Of a DNA stretch of 33,734 nt, positions 8,780 to 18,158 are shown one piece after another; positions within the stretch are counted from its first letter, which is position 1; every line of letters starts with the position of its first letter. Source of the stretch: Euzebyales bacterium (GTDB lineage: Bacteria; Actinomycetota; Nitriliruptoria; Euzebyales; JAHELV01); the NCBI GenBank assembly GCA_036374135.1, contig DASUUK010000090.1:1-33734 (forward strand), in the 5' to 3' direction. Position numbers and translations under genes: made by a program. The notes beneath the pieces were generated by a model. That model was not told the origin of the DNA and did no database searches. It was given only the letters and a program-made list of their open reading frames with translations.

Positions 8780-9544
8780 ATGTCAGCTGAGACCCTGGAC
8801 GCCGTGTCGCACGGGTATGCGGTGCACAGTCCGCCCGCCGGCAGAGGAGAGGGCGTCGAGCCGACGCTGGTGGCGCTCACGGCCCTCGACGCGCCACGCA
8901 TCATCGCGCCGCGATCGTCGCTGGGTCGCCGGCTCGGCAGTGCCGGCAAGAACGTGCTCGACGCGCTCGTCTCTGCTCTGGCGCTGGCCGTGGTGTTGCC
9001 CGCCATCCTGCTGCTGGTGCTGCTGATCCGACTGGAATCGCCCGGTCGAGCGCTGTTCCGTCAGACCAGGGTCGGCAGAAACGGCCGCCACTTCACCTGC
9101 TTCAAGCTGCGCACCATGTTCGTCGACGCCGACGACCGTCTGCGCGTCCTGCTGCACGACGATGCTGACGTCCGTCACGAGTTCGCCTCTTCGAGGAAGC
9201 TGAAGGCCGACCCCCGCGTGACCAGGGTTGGACGCTTCCTGCGCGCAACCAGCCTCGACGAGCTCCCCCAGCTGTTCAACGTGCTGCGCGGCGACATGAG
9301 CCTGGTGGGTCCGCGACCGCTCGTGCCGGACGAGCTGGTCAAGTACGGCCAGCACATCGACGTGGTTCTTCAGGTCCGTCCCGGCCTCACCGGCATCTGG
9401 CAGGTCTCGGGCCGCAACGACCTGCCGTACGACATGCGGATCGCACTGGACACCGGCTACGCCACCAGCCGGACATTCTGGGGCGACCTGTGGATCATTG
9501 GACGAACCATCCCCGCGTTGGCCCTGCGGCGGGGCGCGTACTAG
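8780..9544 (+). CDS. initiating sugar-phosphate transferase (monotopic phosphoglycosyltransferase, ExoY/WbaP type)
   Basis: The 254-residue enzyme transfers a sugar phosphate from a UDP-sugar to undecaprenyl phosphate, the first step of repeat-unit assembly at the inner face of the membrane. One hydrophobic segment (about 57-84) precedes the catalytic core, as in the short ExoY-like members that lack the extra N-terminal membrane domain. Core motifs are FKLRTM near 108-113, then SLDELPQLFNVLRGDMS with the catalytic Asp160-Glu161 pair, SLVGPRP, and VRPGLTGIWQVSGRND. The ATG start at 8780 has GAAGGA eight bases upstream. The gene stands alone on the plus strand, divergent from ugd and convergent with the sulfotransferase. 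The sugar it loads cannot be told from sequence; galactose or glucose fits the neighbouring galE. Confidence 0.93.
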   Translation: MSAETLDAVSHGYAVHSPPAGRGEGVEPTLVALTALDAPRIIAPRSSLGRRLGSAGKNVLDALVSALALAVVLPAILLLVLLIRLESPGRALFRQTRVGRNGRHFTCFKLRTMFVDADDRLRVLLHDDADVRHEFASSRKLKADPRVTRVGRFLRATSLDELPQLFNVLRGDMSLVGPRPLVPDELVKYGQHIDVVLQVRPGLTGIWQVSGRNDLPYDMRIALDTGYATSRTFWGDLWIIGRTIPALALRRGAY

Positions 9545-9571
9545 CAGCAGCCACCCGCGTGGGGCGCAGCT

Positions 9572-10525
9572 TCACGTCGGCCAGTCGTAGCCGAAGCGGC
9601 GGCTGGCCTCGCCGGCCAGTCGTGCGATCACGTCCAGATCGCTGCTGGTCAGCTGCTCGCGCCAGCGCTCGTCGTGGCGGATGCCGTCGATGCCGCGCAG
9701 ACGCATCGAGTTGCCGATGATGTGGTGCTCCATGGCGCCGAGGTCAAAGGCACCCGATGCCGGCGCGACTCCAATGAAGCGTGCGATGCGGTCCAGCGTC
9801 GCCCGTGGGTCCGCGCACAGATCCTCGTAGCGCACGTGCAACCACGCATCAGATGGGAGGAAGCGGCGGACGCGATCCGCCTCGACGTTGTAGTGCGTCC
9901 ATTGGCGCGCTGCGGCGGCGACGTCGACTCCGGTGTGACGCACGATGCTGGCCACGTTGCCGCGCGGATCGCGGACCAGGTGGATTGCCCGGACATCGAG
10001 CCCCGGCGTCGGCGCCAGATACTTGGGGCGCTGGTGGTCACGCGCGGTGTCGATGAACACGGTCGTGCCGGTGATCTCGAGCACCGCTGTCGCCAGACTC
10101 GCTGTCGACCGCCGCGCCGTATCCAGCGTCCGCCGGACCGGACCGACACAGCCGAGCAGCGCGTCGCGGACGTCGGTCAGCGGCGCGGTGCCCAGCGATC
10201 GCACCAGCACACCGTTGAGCCAGCGGCGCCGCGACATGCGGACGTGGGTGTTCCAGTAGTCGGTGTCGTACACATTGACCGGCGCACCCAGCTCCTCGGT
10301 CCGTGCCGCCACCGCCTTCCAGAAGTGGCACTGGGTGAAGTACTCACCACACGAGCACCGGTAGGTCGCGACGTCGACCCGTGGGGTCAGCCCGGTCGCT
10401 GCGCCGACCGAGACGCAGGCAGGGTGGGCGTTGAGCAGGAATCCGAGCAGGGTCGAGCCGGTGTACGGGCTGCCCGGCATGCACACGTACCGCGCCGCCG
10501 TCGATCCGTCACCCACATCGCTCAT
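9572..10525 (-). CDS. sulfotransferase family protein (first of three)
   Basis: The protein is about 317 residues. The phosphosulfate-binding loop is seen as CMPGSPYTGSTLLG near residues 16-29, a variant of the usual G-x-P-R-S-G-T-T/S loop. The 3'-phosphate-binding segment is HLVRDPRGNVASIVRH near 180-195, followed by VRYEDLCADP, typical of PAPS-dependent sulfotransferases. A Cys cluster, YRCSCGEYFTQCHFW (about 57-71), is unusual and might bind metal or form disulfides. ATG 10525 (MSDVGD) is preferred over the adjacent TTG 10528. It ends 27 bases from the convergent initiating transferase. It probably sulfates a sugar of the repeat unit or a lipid; the acceptor is unknown. It shares little beyond the binding motifs with the other two sulfotransferases. 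Confidence 0.82.
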   Translation of the reverse strand: MSDVGDGSTAARYVCMPGSPYTGSTLLGFLLNAHPACVSVGAATGLTPRVDVATYRCSCGEYFTQCHFWKAVAARTEELGAPVNVYDTDYWNTHVRMSRRRWLNGVLVRSLGTAPLTDVRDALLGCVGPVRRTLDTARRSTASLATAVLEITGTTVFIDTARDHQRPKYLAPTPGLDVRAIHLVRDPRGNVASIVRHTGVDVAAAARQWTHYNVEADRVRRFLPSDAWLHVRYEDLCADPRATLDRIARFIGVAPASGAFDLGAMEHHIIGNSMRLRGIDGIRHDERWREQLTSSDLDVIARLAGEASRRFGYDWPT

Positions 10526-10668
10526 CAACCGCTACCGCCTCGCGAGTACACCAGTCGACGGGCCACGCTAGCGTGCCCGGCACATCGTGCGCGCACTGCC
10601 AGGGCCTGCGATGATGGATTGCCGAGGTCCCCGCGCCACGGGACGGCGCCGACGCGGCGAATGAGCAC

Positions 10669-11739
10669 GTGAGTCGAGAGCAGGGAACCAAGCCACCGCG
10701 CTTCGTCCGCAGCCGGCAGCTGCTCGGCCATCGCGACTCGACCCGCACGGTGCGGGTGCTGGAGGCACTTGCGCAGCGATATCCGAACGATCCCGCCATC
10801 TGGCTGGAGCTGTCACACGCCAGCCGCGCCCGCGGAGAGTCCGACGCCGTTGCCTACGCCCGGTATGCCGACCGGCTCGCCCCCGGCAATCCGCGGGTGC
10901 TGCGCGCATTGGCGTTGGCGCTGGCCGACCAATCGGAAGGCCTCGACGAGGCGCTCGAGGTGATCACGCGTGCCCTCGTCCTGGACGGCGGCGATCCGGC
11001 CACGTGGTCGGCGTTCGGATTGATCAGGCTCGATCGCGGTGAACTCATCGACGCGGCGCTCAAGTGCGAACGCGCCCTGACAATCGATCCGTTGTGTGTG
11101 GACGCGCACCTCGTGCTCGGTCAGACGGCGCTGACGTTGGGCGGGTGGGACGAGGCGACCAAGCGGTTCCGCCTGGCCGAGCAGCTTGCGACCCGCGACG
11201 GCGCAGCCGCGGACGCACTCACCTGGATCGACCAACAGCGGCACGGACTGCGAACTGACCTGCCAGGCAACGCCGAGTCATCGAACAGCGCGAGCCACCG
11301 ACCGCCGGCGTGGTGGAAGGAGCCCTCATCGGGCGCCAACGGCGCTGCGGAACCTCGTCACGGAGACAGCGTGGATCGGCACGTCGTCGACGCCATCGAC
11401 CGGCACATCGACGCGTACAACTGCCGCGACATCGACGCGCTGGCCAACGGCTTCGCTCCGGACGCCGTGCTGATCAGCGACGGCACACGGGTCGCCGGCC
11501 GCGACGACATCGTGGCGTTGTTCGCGACGACATTCACGGCGGCATGGCGCAGCGCACTGCGCGTCACCAGCGCGGTCATCGACGACGGCACCGCCGCGTG
11601 CGAGATGACCGAGACGTTGCACTCCGGGCCACAGCGCCACCGTCGCGAACTCATCGCCATCTTCACCGTCGAGGGCGGGGCGATCGTCCGGGCGCGGGTG
11701 TATCGCGACCACGACGCCCGCGTGGCACACCTGTCGTGA
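10669..11739 (+). CDS. TPR protein with C-terminal SnoaL/NTF2-like domain
   Basis: The 356-residue protein is predicted to be cytoplasmic. Residues about 20-190 form tetratricopeptide-like helical pairs (AIWLELSHASRARGES, PATWSAFGLIRLDRGE, VDAHLVLGQTALTLGG). A polar linker (about 195-235) leads to a SnoaL/NTF2-like cone fold at about 238-355 (IDAYNCRDIDALANGFAPD, ELIAIFTVEGGAIVRARVYRDHD). SnoaL-like domains may be small-molecule enzymes or simple binding pockets; TPRs mediate protein contacts. No signal peptide is present. The GTG start at 10669 lacks a strong ribosome binding site. The gene lies 117 bases before the propeller gene on the same strand and is divergent from the sulfotransferase. 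It could be a scaffold or regulator; its function is unknown. Confidence 0.75.
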   Translation: MSREQGTKPPRFVRSRQLLGHRDSTRTVRVLEALAQRYPNDPAIWLELSHASRARGESDAVAYARYADRLAPGNPRVLRALALALADQSEGLDEALEVITRALVLDGGDPATWSAFGLIRLDRGELIDAALKCERALTIDPLCVDAHLVLGQTALTLGGWDEATKRFRLAEQLATRDGAAADALTWIDQQRHGLRTDLPGNAESSNSASHRPPAWWKEPSSGANGAAEPRHGDSVDRHVVDAIDRHIDAYNCRDIDALANGFAPDAVLISDGTRVAGRDDIVALFATTFTAAWRSALRVTSAVIDDGTAACEMTETLHSGPQRHRRELIAIFTVEGGAIVRARVYRDHDARVAHLS

Positions 11740-11856
11740 CCCACGCCCGCGCCGTGCGCCCTCGAGTCCTCCGCCGATGGCGTATGATGCAGAGGTCCGT
11801 AGCACGCGCACCATCGCGCAATCCATCACGGCGGCCTTGCGGGAGGGCGACCGTTC

Positions 11857-14800
11857 ATGCCTGTGACGATCCGATCCACTGCTGCGAGCGCCGTGTGGCT
11901 CGTCGTGCTGGCGACGTTCGCGACGCTGCACGCGGCGCCGCCCGCGGCTGCCGCACCGCGCGAGGCCTTCATCCGCGACGTGCGGGCGTTCGAACTCGAC
12001 GACCTCAGCATCGACAGCCCCGCCGGCATCGCCTACTCGCCGACGGCCGAGGCGTTCCACGTGATCGAGGCGGCAGCGCCGCACCAGCGTGCCCCGGGTC
12101 GCACGACCATCGTAACGGTGACACCGAACGAGCGGCGGCTGCGCGCTACAAGGATCGCGGCGCAGATCAGCGACCCGATCAACGTCGCGTTCGACCAGCG
12201 CCGGCAGCGGCTGCTCGCCTACGCGCCGGCCGCGGACCGGCTGATCGAGGTCGACGAGTCCAGCGGCGCCCTGGATCCGAGCACACTGGAGCGCCATGGC
12301 GCGCAGCGCCTGGGCATCGACGACCCGCAGGGCATGGCGACCGATCCCGACACCGGCCAGATCTACATACTCGACAGCGCCGCAGCACGGATCGTGCGGG
12401 TCACGCCGAGCCGCACCGGCGACCTCGACACGGTCGACATCGCCGACATCGATCTGGGGTCCAGCGGGATCGGCGACGCCGTCGGGCTGGCGTTGGATCC
12501 GACGACCGGTCACCTGCACGTCGTGGACGCCATTGAGGAGGTGCTCTACGAGCTGACGCCGACCGGAGCGGTGATAGCCACCCGCGACCTGTCGGGCCTG
12601 GAGCTGGTCGATCCGCAGGGGATCGTCTTCGCCGAGTCCGGCGACCTCACCGACGACGCCGATCAACTGAGCCTGTACCTCGCCGACAGCGGCGTGGCGT
12701 CCGACACTGGCGAACGACCGCCGGTCGTGTCGGACGTGGCACCGACCAGCCACGACACCGGCGCCGACCCGTCGACCCCGGTCGCGCAGGCCACCACGAC
12801 CGACGGCACCGGCCAGCTGCTCGAGCTGTCGTTCACCGACGTGCCGGCCGCGCCGACGGCCGGCGCCACGGCCTCGGCGTCAACGCTGGTCCAGACGATC
12901 GAGGCCTTCAACTGGTCACCGCCGAGCCCCGACACCTCCGGTGTGGTGTACCTGCCGGAGTCGAACACCCTGCTCGCCAGCGACGGCGAGGTCAACGAGA
13001 TGCCGCTGTACGCGGGCGCCAACATGTTCGAGGCCAGTCTCAGCGGCAACCTCGTCGATACGTTCACGACGTTGGACTTCGACAACAACGAGCCCACCGG
13101 TGTCACCGTCAATCCCGCGGACGGCCACCTGTTCATCAGCCAGGACACGCCGCCGAAGCAGGTGCACGAGCTCGACCCCGGCGCGGACGGCAGCTACGGC
13201 ACGGCTGATGACGCCGTCACGACGTTCGGCACGACCGACTTCAGCAGTACCGACCCGGAGGGCGTGACCTACGCGCCCGAACTGGACGCGCTGTTCGTCG
13301 CGGACGGGCTCAACAACGAGGTCTACCACCTGGCGCCGGGGGCCAACGGCACGTTCGACGGCGTCGCGCCGAGCGGGGACGATCAGCTCGTCGGTCAGTT
13401 CGACACGCTCGGCCTGGGTCTGGAGGATCCCGAGGGCATCGCCTACAACCGCCGGACCGGCAGCCTCTACCTTGGCGGCAAGACCCGCAACATCGGCACG
13501 TATAACTTCGACACGTTGCTGGAGGTGTCGACCGACGGCGCGCTGATCCGCACGATAGATGTGTCCGACGCCAACCCCGACCGGCAGATCACCAGGCAGA
13601 AGCTGTCCGGGCTCGCGTTCGGGCCGAGCAGCCAGGATGCGAGCTCGCAGGCGATGTACATCGCCGACCGCGGCGAGGACAACAACAGCGACCCCGAGGA
13701 GAACGACGGGCGCATCTACGAGATGACGGTGCCCGGTACCTCGGGGTCGGGTGTGGGGCCGGTGGCGGTCGATGATGCTGCGGTGACCCAGGCGGGGTCG
13801 GCGGTCGTGGTGGATGTGGCGGCCAATGACAGCGATGCGGATGGGGATCTGGACGCGGCGTCGGCCAACAGCGCGTGCGCGAACGGGTCGTCGGGGTGCG
13901 CGGGCGCCAGTGATGGCAGCCTGATCGACAACGGCGACGGCACGATCACCTACACGCCGGACACCGGGTTCGTCGGCGCGGACAGCTTCGTCTACGAGAT
14001 CTGTGACACCACGGCGCGGTGTGACACCGCCACGGTGACGGTCACCGTCGATGACCCGGACGACCCGGGCAACCCGGGTGGGTCCGGTGACGGTGAGCTG
14101 GTGTCGTTCGACATCAACACGACCGTGCCCGGCGTCGGCGGTGTGCGTGACGAGGACATCGTGTCCTATGACGCGGCGGCTGGGACGTGGGCGCTGTACT
14201 TCGACGCCTCGGACGTGGGGATCACCTCCAACGACATCGACGCGTTCCACGTGCGCGGCGACGGGTCGGTGCTGTTGTCGTTCTCGTCGACGATGACCGT
14301 GCCGGGGCTGACGGGCGGACCTGCCGGCGAGTCGGTCGAGGACGCCGACGTGGTGCTGTTCACCCCGACGTCGACGGGCGCGACCACCGCGGGCAGCTTC
14401 TCGTTCCACTTCGACGGCAGCGACGTCGAGCTGGACACCTCGGGCGAGGACATCACCGGGTTGTACGAGTTCGCCGACGGGTCATTGGGGGTCACCACGG
14501 CCGGCACCATCAGCGTGTCGGGCGTGGCCAAGGGCGGCGACGAGGACGTGCACCGGTTCTCCGGGTCGTTCGGGGCGGCGACGTCGGGCGCCTGGTCGCT
14601 GCTGTTCGATGGCAGCGACCTGGGGTTGACCGGCTCGGGTGACGACCTCGACGGTGTGGCGTTCGACGGCGGCAGCGACCTGCTGTTCTCCACCAAGGGC
14701 AGCTACGCGGCCGCCGGCGGCGCCGGCGACGACGAGGACATCTCCCGATTCACCGGCACCCTCGGCCCCACCACCTCCGGCAGCATCACCCTCGAACGCG

Positions 14801-14862
14801 ACCTGTCCGCACTGGGCATCGACCCCGCCGCCGACGTCGACGCCCTCCACCTCGGACGCTGA
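11857..14862 (+). CDS. large secreted beta-propeller protein with Ig/cadherin-like domain and FDGSD repeats
   Basis: The protein has 1001 residues. ATG 11857 is preceded by GGGAGGG. A signal peptide ends near residue 33 (AAPPAAAAP). Residues about 45-625 are NHL/SdiA-regulated-like propeller repeats ([60 protein letters not shown]) ending in ENDGRIYEM. About 632-732 is a cadherin/Big_9-like module ([32 protein letters not shown]). A Gly/Pro linker leads to four imperfect repeats (about 747-1001). No sortase signal or transmembrane anchor follows. A TATGAT at 11783-11788 could be a -10. The propeller half is paralogous to the protein at 1-2808, which carries different C-terminal modules. Codon use changes visibly from about base 13735. 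It is probably an extracellular polymer-associated or adhesive protein. Confidence 0.88.
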   Translation: MPVTIRSTAASAVWLVVLATFATLHAAPPAAAAPREAFIRDVRAFELDDLSIDSPAGIAYSPTAEAFHVIEAAAPHQRAPGRTTIVTVTPNERRLRATRIAAQISDPINVAFDQRRQRLLAYAPAADRLIEVDESSGALDPSTLERHGAQRLGIDDPQGMATDPDTGQIYILDSAAARIVRVTPSRTGDLDTVDIADIDLGSSGIGDAVGLALDPTTGHLHVVDAIEEVLYELTPTGAVIATRDLSGLELVDPQGIVFAESGDLTDDADQLSLYLADSGVASDTGERPPVVSDVAPTSHDTGADPSTPVAQATTTDGTGQLLELSFTDVPAAPTAGATASASTLVQTIEAFNWSPPSPDTSGVVYLPESNTLLASDGEVNEMPLYAGANMFEASLSGNLVDTFTTLDFDNNEPTGVTVNPADGHLFISQDTPPKQVHELDPGADGSYGTADDAVTTFGTTDFSSTDPEGVTYAPELDALFVADGLNNEVYHLAPGANGTFDGVAPSGDDQLVGQFDTLGLGLEDPEGIAYNRRTGSLYLGGKTRNIGTYNFDTLLEVSTDGALIRTIDVSDANPDRQITRQKLSGLAFGPSSQDASSQAMYIADRGEDNNSDPEENDGRIYEMTVPGTSGSGVGPVAVDDAAVTQAGSAVVVDVAANDSDADGDLDAASANSACANGSSGCAGASDGSLIDNGDGTITYTPDTGFVGADSFVYEICDTTARCDTATVTVTVDDPDDPGNPGGSGDGELVSFDINTTVPGVGGVRDEDIVSYDAAAGTWALYFDASDVGITSNDIDAFHVRGDGSVLLSFSSTMTVPGLTGGPAGESVEDADVVLFTPTSTGATTAGSFSFHFDGSDVELDTSGEDITGLYEFADGSLGVTTAGTISVSGVAKGGDEDVHRFSGSFGAATSGAWSLLFDGSDLGLTGSGDDLDGVAFDGGSDLLFSTKGSYAAAGGAGDDEDISRFTGTLGPTTSGSITLERDLSALGIDPAADVDALHLGR
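14101..14862 (+). repeat. four imperfect 55-70 residue coding repeats
   Basis: The C-terminal 255 residues of the propeller protein contain four diverged copies of one unit. Each has an acidic start ([29 protein letters not shown]), then a TSG-type turn, a [YHLE]-[FR]-D-x-S-[DA] strand ([37 protein letters not shown]), and an Asp-rich pair before a hydrophobic strand. The last copy is the most degenerate and ends the protein. I recall similar repeats in other secreted bacterial proteins but cannot name a domain. Confidence 0.7.
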
Positions 14863-14868
14863 GCACAG

Positions 14869-15660
14869 GTGATCGTCGAGCTCATCGGGTGCAGCGGGGC
14901 GGGCAAGACCACGCTGATGCGGGCCGTGCAGCGATGCGCGTCGTCGGTCCCGATCACGTCGGCGTGGGATCTGGTGCTGGATCGTCCGGGACGCCGGTGG
15001 ATCACGAGCCCACACGCGATGAACCTGGTCGCCGACGCCACGGCGGTCGGTCCGTTCGTCGCGAATCTGAGCCGCCACGCCGACTTCGTGCGCTTCGCGT
15101 TCCAGCGGTTGTCGCGCCACGCGCCCTCACGGTTCGCCCACCTCAACTACGCCCGCAACGTCGTGCGGCGGGTCGGCATGCACGAGCTGGCCCGCACGGT
15201 GTCGGACGGTCGCATCGTGCTGACCGACGAGGGCGCGACGTTGATCGCCTACCAGCTGTTCGTCTACAGCCGCGTGCCGCCCACCGCGGCCGAGGTCGAG
15301 CGGTTCGCCAGCCTCGTCCCCATGCCCGACGTGCTGATCCACGTGCGGGCACCGTTGTCGGTGCTGGTCGAGCGGGCGGTGGCGCGCCCCGACGGGCGCC
15401 GCGAGCTGACGGGCGCGGACGCCGCGCAGGTCCGACAGCTGCTCGCGCGCGCCGACGACGTGTTCACCGCCCTCGCAGCCACCCCCGCCCTGCGCGACCG
15501 GGTGCTGGTCGTCGACAACCCCTCAGGATCGCTGGCCGACCAGCGCCTGGTCGGTCGCCGCATAGCGGCGACGCTGTCCGACATCGAGACTGGGCACGGT
15601 GCCCTCCCATCCACCGACCTCAGACACAGAACGGCCGAACGTGCTGCCGAAGACCCGTGA
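14869..15660 (+). CDS. P-loop kinase-like protein (thymidylate-kinase superfamily type)
   Basis: The 263-residue protein opens with a Walker A loop, ELIGCSGAGKTTL, at residues 4-16. RIVLTDEGATLIAYQLF near 125 resembles the acceptor/DR region of nucleotide kinases. MPDVLIHVRAPLSVLVERA near 155-172 is the strand before the lid, followed by an Arg-containing segment (RPDGRRELTG). These are the parts of a small P-loop phosphotransferase, but the substrate is not recognisable. GTG 14869 starts seven bases after the propeller stop. The 3' end overlaps the NTase-kinase fusion gene by 20 or 62 bases depending on start choice, so both are co-transcribed. It shares its plan with the protein at 24970-25761, and is the first of four kinase-like proteins in the locus. 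Confidence 0.78.
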   Translation: MIVELIGCSGAGKTTLMRAVQRCASSVPITSAWDLVLDRPGRRWITSPHAMNLVADATAVGPFVANLSRHADFVRFAFQRLSRHAPSRFAHLNYARNVVRRVGMHELARTVSDGRIVLTDEGATLIAYQLFVYSRVPPTAAEVERFASLVPMPDVLIHVRAPLSVLVERAVARPDGRRELTGADAAQVRQLLARADDVFTALAATPALRDRVLVVDNPSGSLADQRLVGRRIAATLSDIETGHGALPSTDLRHRTAERAAEDP

Positions 15661-17113
15661 CCTGCTCGAGCGGTTGAACGACGCCGGCGTCCGGTACTGC
15701 CACTGGAAGAGCAACTGGAACCTGGCCAGCACGCTCGAAGGCGAGACGGACCTCGACCTGCTGATCCACCGCCGCGACGCCGGCCGGTTCCGCGCCCTGC
15801 TGCGCGACCTCGGGTTCGGGCCCGCCATCGAGGCGGGTGTGCCGGCGCTGCCGGCCGTCGAGCACTACCACGCGCTGGACGAGACGAGCGACGACATCGC
15901 CCACGTCCACGCCTACTACCGGGTCATCACCGGCGAGAGCCTGGCAAAGAACTACCACTTCCCGGTGGAGGAGATGCTGCTGACGCACACGCGTCGCGAG
16001 GGCCTGGTCACGCTCCCCAGCGCAGGTGCCGAGCTGATCGTCTTCGTGCTGCGCATGCTGGTCAAGCACACGACCCCGATCGAGCTGGGGCTGTTCCTGC
16101 GGGACACTGACGCGTTCCGGCGCGAGGTCGCGTGGCTGATGACGCCCACCGCGCGCGACGAGGCGCTCGCCCTGCTGCCCGTCTGGTTGCCGCAGATCGA
16201 TGCGTCGCTGTTCGTGGCGGGGTGCGAGGCGCTGCAGCGTCCGGCGCCGATCACCCGTAGGATCGCGCTCGGCATGCGCGTGCGCGCGCGCCTGCGGACG
16301 CTGACCCGCCACCACCCCACCCGGGCACGGGTGTCGGAGGTGGGCAAGTTCACGACGCGCACGAGCCACCGTCTGGCGGGCACCAAGAAGAAGCTCGCGC
16401 CCGGCAGCGGCGGGTTGGTGATCGCGTTCGTGGGGCCGGAGGCCAGCGGCAAGTCGACCGTGCTCGCCGAGGTCCAGCGCTGGCTGGGCGCCCACTACAC
16501 GGTGCGGCGCGTGCACGCGGGCAAGCCGCCGGCGACGCCGGTGACAGCCGTGCCCCACGTGCTGCTCCCGCTGCTGCGAGGCCTGGCACCCAACCAGCGG
16601 TCGACGCGGGTCATGGCCGGCGCGACGACGGCCGTCGGCGACGAGGCCGCATCGACCGACAGCCATCCCCTCGCGTTCGCGGTGCGCTGCGTGATGTTGG
16701 CCTACGAACGCCGCGCGGTCCTGGCCCGGGCGTTCGCGCGCGCCTCCAACGGCGCGGTGGTGCTGTGCGACCGGTACCCGTCGTCGACGCCCGGGGCGCC
16801 CGACGGTGCGCAACTGGACGCGCGGCCGCGCGCAGACGATCCGCTGCGCCGTTGGCTGTGCGCGCTGGAACGGCGGCTGTACGCCGACATCCCCGCGCCC
16901 GACCTGGTGCTCCAGCTCACCGCTCCGCTCGACGTCACGCTGGCCCGCAACGCCGCACGCACCAAGACCGAACCCGAACCGTACGTCCGCTGGCGCCACA
17001 CGTTGGCCGACAGCGTCGCGTTCGACCGGGCGCCGGTGCACAAGGTGAGCACCGACCGCGACATCGACCAGGTGATCAGCGACGTCAAGCAGGCGATCTG
17101 GGACGCGCTGTGA
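15599..17113 (+). CDS. nucleotidyltransferase-like / thymidylate-kinase-like fusion protein (copy 1)
   Basis: The 504-residue protein has two parts. The N-terminal part has RYCHWKSNWNL followed by ETDLDLLIHRRD (residues about 32-60), resembling the uncharacterised nucleotidyltransferases found near surface-polysaccharide genes. The D-x-D is the likely metal site. The C-terminal part has Walker A FVGPEASGKSTVL near 277, the kinase-type motif LCDRYPSS near 389, and an Arg/Lys lid (RTKTEPEPYVRWR). It has the same length and motif spacing as the paralog at 29191-30705. The GTG at 15599 gives a length equal to that paralog; a GTG at 15641 is the alternative, and neither has a clear ribosome binding site. 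The gene ends tail-to-tail with galE. Transfer or phosphorylation of a sugar or lipid in the same pathway is likely but unproven. Confidence 0.8.
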   Translation: MPSHPPTSDTERPNVLPKTRDLLERLNDAGVRYCHWKSNWNLASTLEGETDLDLLIHRRDAGRFRALLRDLGFGPAIEAGVPALPAVEHYHALDETSDDIAHVHAYYRVITGESLAKNYHFPVEEMLLTHTRREGLVTLPSAGAELIVFVLRMLVKHTTPIELGLFLRDTDAFRREVAWLMTPTARDEALALLPVWLPQIDASLFVAGCEALQRPAPITRRIALGMRVRARLRTLTRHHPTRARVSEVGKFTTRTSHRLAGTKKKLAPGSGGLVIAFVGPEASGKSTVLAEVQRWLGAHYTVRRVHAGKPPATPVTAVPHVLLPLLRGLAPNQRSTRVMAGATTAVGDEAASTDSHPLAFAVRCVMLAYERRAVLARAFARASNGAVVLCDRYPSSTPGAPDGAQLDARPRADDPLRRWLCALERRLYADIPAPDLVLQLTAPLDVTLARNAARTKTEPEPYVRWRHTLADSVAFDRAPVHKVSTDRDIDQVISDVKQAIWDAL

Positions 17114-17137
17114 CCCTCGACGCCCGGCGGAGGGTCA
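17111..17137. terminator. hairpin spanning both stop codons of a convergent gene pair
   Basis: TGACCCTC and GAGGGTCA form a perfect 8-bp stem around an 11-base loop. The left arm contains the TGA of the plus-strand fusion gene and the right arm the stop of galE on the minus strand. No T-tract follows on either side. It may act as a compact bidirectional terminator or RNA-stabilising hairpin. Confidence 0.45.
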
Positions 17138-18121
17138 GGCGTCGGCGTAGCCAGCAGGATGGGCGCGGTGCCACCGCCACGCCGTGCGCACGATCTCGTC
17201 CACGCCGGTGATCTCCGCCTTCCACCCGAGCTCCTCGCGGGCACGACCGGGGTCGGCGACGAGCTCGGGCGGGTCGCCGGGCCGCCGCTCGGCGATCTCG
17301 GTCGGGATGGCGTGACCGGTCACGCGACGTGCCGCCTCCACGATCTGCTGCACGCTGTGACCGTGTCCAGTGCCCAGGTTGACGAACAACCCGCGACCGG
17401 GACCCGTCCGGCGCAGCGCCAGCTCGTGGGCACGCGCGAGGTCGGTGATGTGGATGTAGTCACGGACGCATGTGCCGTCCGGCGTCGGATAGTCGTCACC
17501 GAAGATCATGAACCGGTCGCGTTGACCGAGCGCCACCTGCAGCGCGATCGGGATGGCATGGGTCTCGGGGTCGTGGTCCTCACCGCGTGACCCGTCCTCA
17601 GCCGCTCCGGCCGCGTTGAAGTAGCGCAACGCGACGAAGGACATGCCGTACGCGCGGGCGTGATCGGCCAGCGCGCGCTCGATGATCAGCTTCGTGTAGC
17701 CGTAGGGGTTGACGGGCCGCTGCGGAGCGTGATCGGGGATCGGGACGGTGTCGGGCGTGCCGTAGGTGGCACAGGTGCTCGAGAACACCAGGTGACCCAC
17801 GCCCGCAGCCCGCATGGCGCCGAGCAGCGTCAGGGAGCCGGCCACGTTGTTGTGGTAGTACATCATGGGATCCGCGACCGACTCGGCGACGAGCGCGTAC
17901 GCGGCGAAATGCATCACCGCGTCGATCCGCTCGTCGCCCATGACCGCCCGCATCGCGGCGCCGTCGTGCAGCGACGCCTCGACGAGCGGCAGCCCCGCCA
18001 CCGACCTCGCGTGACCACGTGACAGATCGTCATAGATCACGACCTCGTGGCCGCGGTCGACCAGGTGCCACGCCGCCTCGCTGCCGACGTACCCCGCCCC
18101 GCCCAGCACCAGCACCTTCAC
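17135..18121 (-). CDS. galE: UDP-glucose 4-epimerase
   Basis: This 328-residue extended short-chain dehydrogenase interconverts UDP-glucose and UDP-galactose (or their N-acetyl forms). The NAD-binding motif is LVLGGAGYVGSEAA at residues 4-17. HFAAYALVAESV, FSSTCATYG and the catalytic Y-x-x-x-K in NPYGYTKLIIE follow, then LRYFNAAGA and GTCVRDYIHITDLA, all diagnostic of GalE. The GTG start at 18121 has GGAGG about ten bases upstream. It is the last gene of the long minus-strand run, 37 bases after the Wzz-kinase gene. It supplies a galactose-type donor for the repeat unit. Confidence 0.95.
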   Translation of the reverse strand: MKVLVLGGAGYVGSEAAWHLVDRGHEVVIYDDLSRGHARSVAGLPLVEASLHDGAAMRAVMGDERIDAVMHFAAYALVAESVADPMMYYHNNVAGSLTLLGAMRAAGVGHLVFSSTCATYGTPDTVPIPDHAPQRPVNPYGYTKLIIERALADHARAYGMSFVALRYFNAAGAAEDGSRGEDHDPETHAIPIALQVALGQRDRFMIFGDDYPTPDGTCVRDYIHITDLARAHELALRRTGPGRGLFVNLGTGHGHSVQQIVEAARRVTGHAIPTEIAERRPGDPPELVADPGRAREELGWKAEITGVDEIVRTAWRWHRAHPAGYADA

Positions 18122-18158
18122 CGCAGCACCGCCTCCCTCCGCATCGCGTCGGCGGCCC

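Noticed and set aside
10564-10575. Perfect palindrome CACGCTAGCGTG between divergent genes
   Set aside because: At this GC content 12-base palindromes are expected many times per window (another lies at 8742-8753), so no operator claim is made.
11326-14409. Long minus-strand frames opposite the second propeller gene
   Set aside because: They are antisense to a gene with a signal peptide, a good ribosome binding site and recognisable domains; their translations lack motifs.
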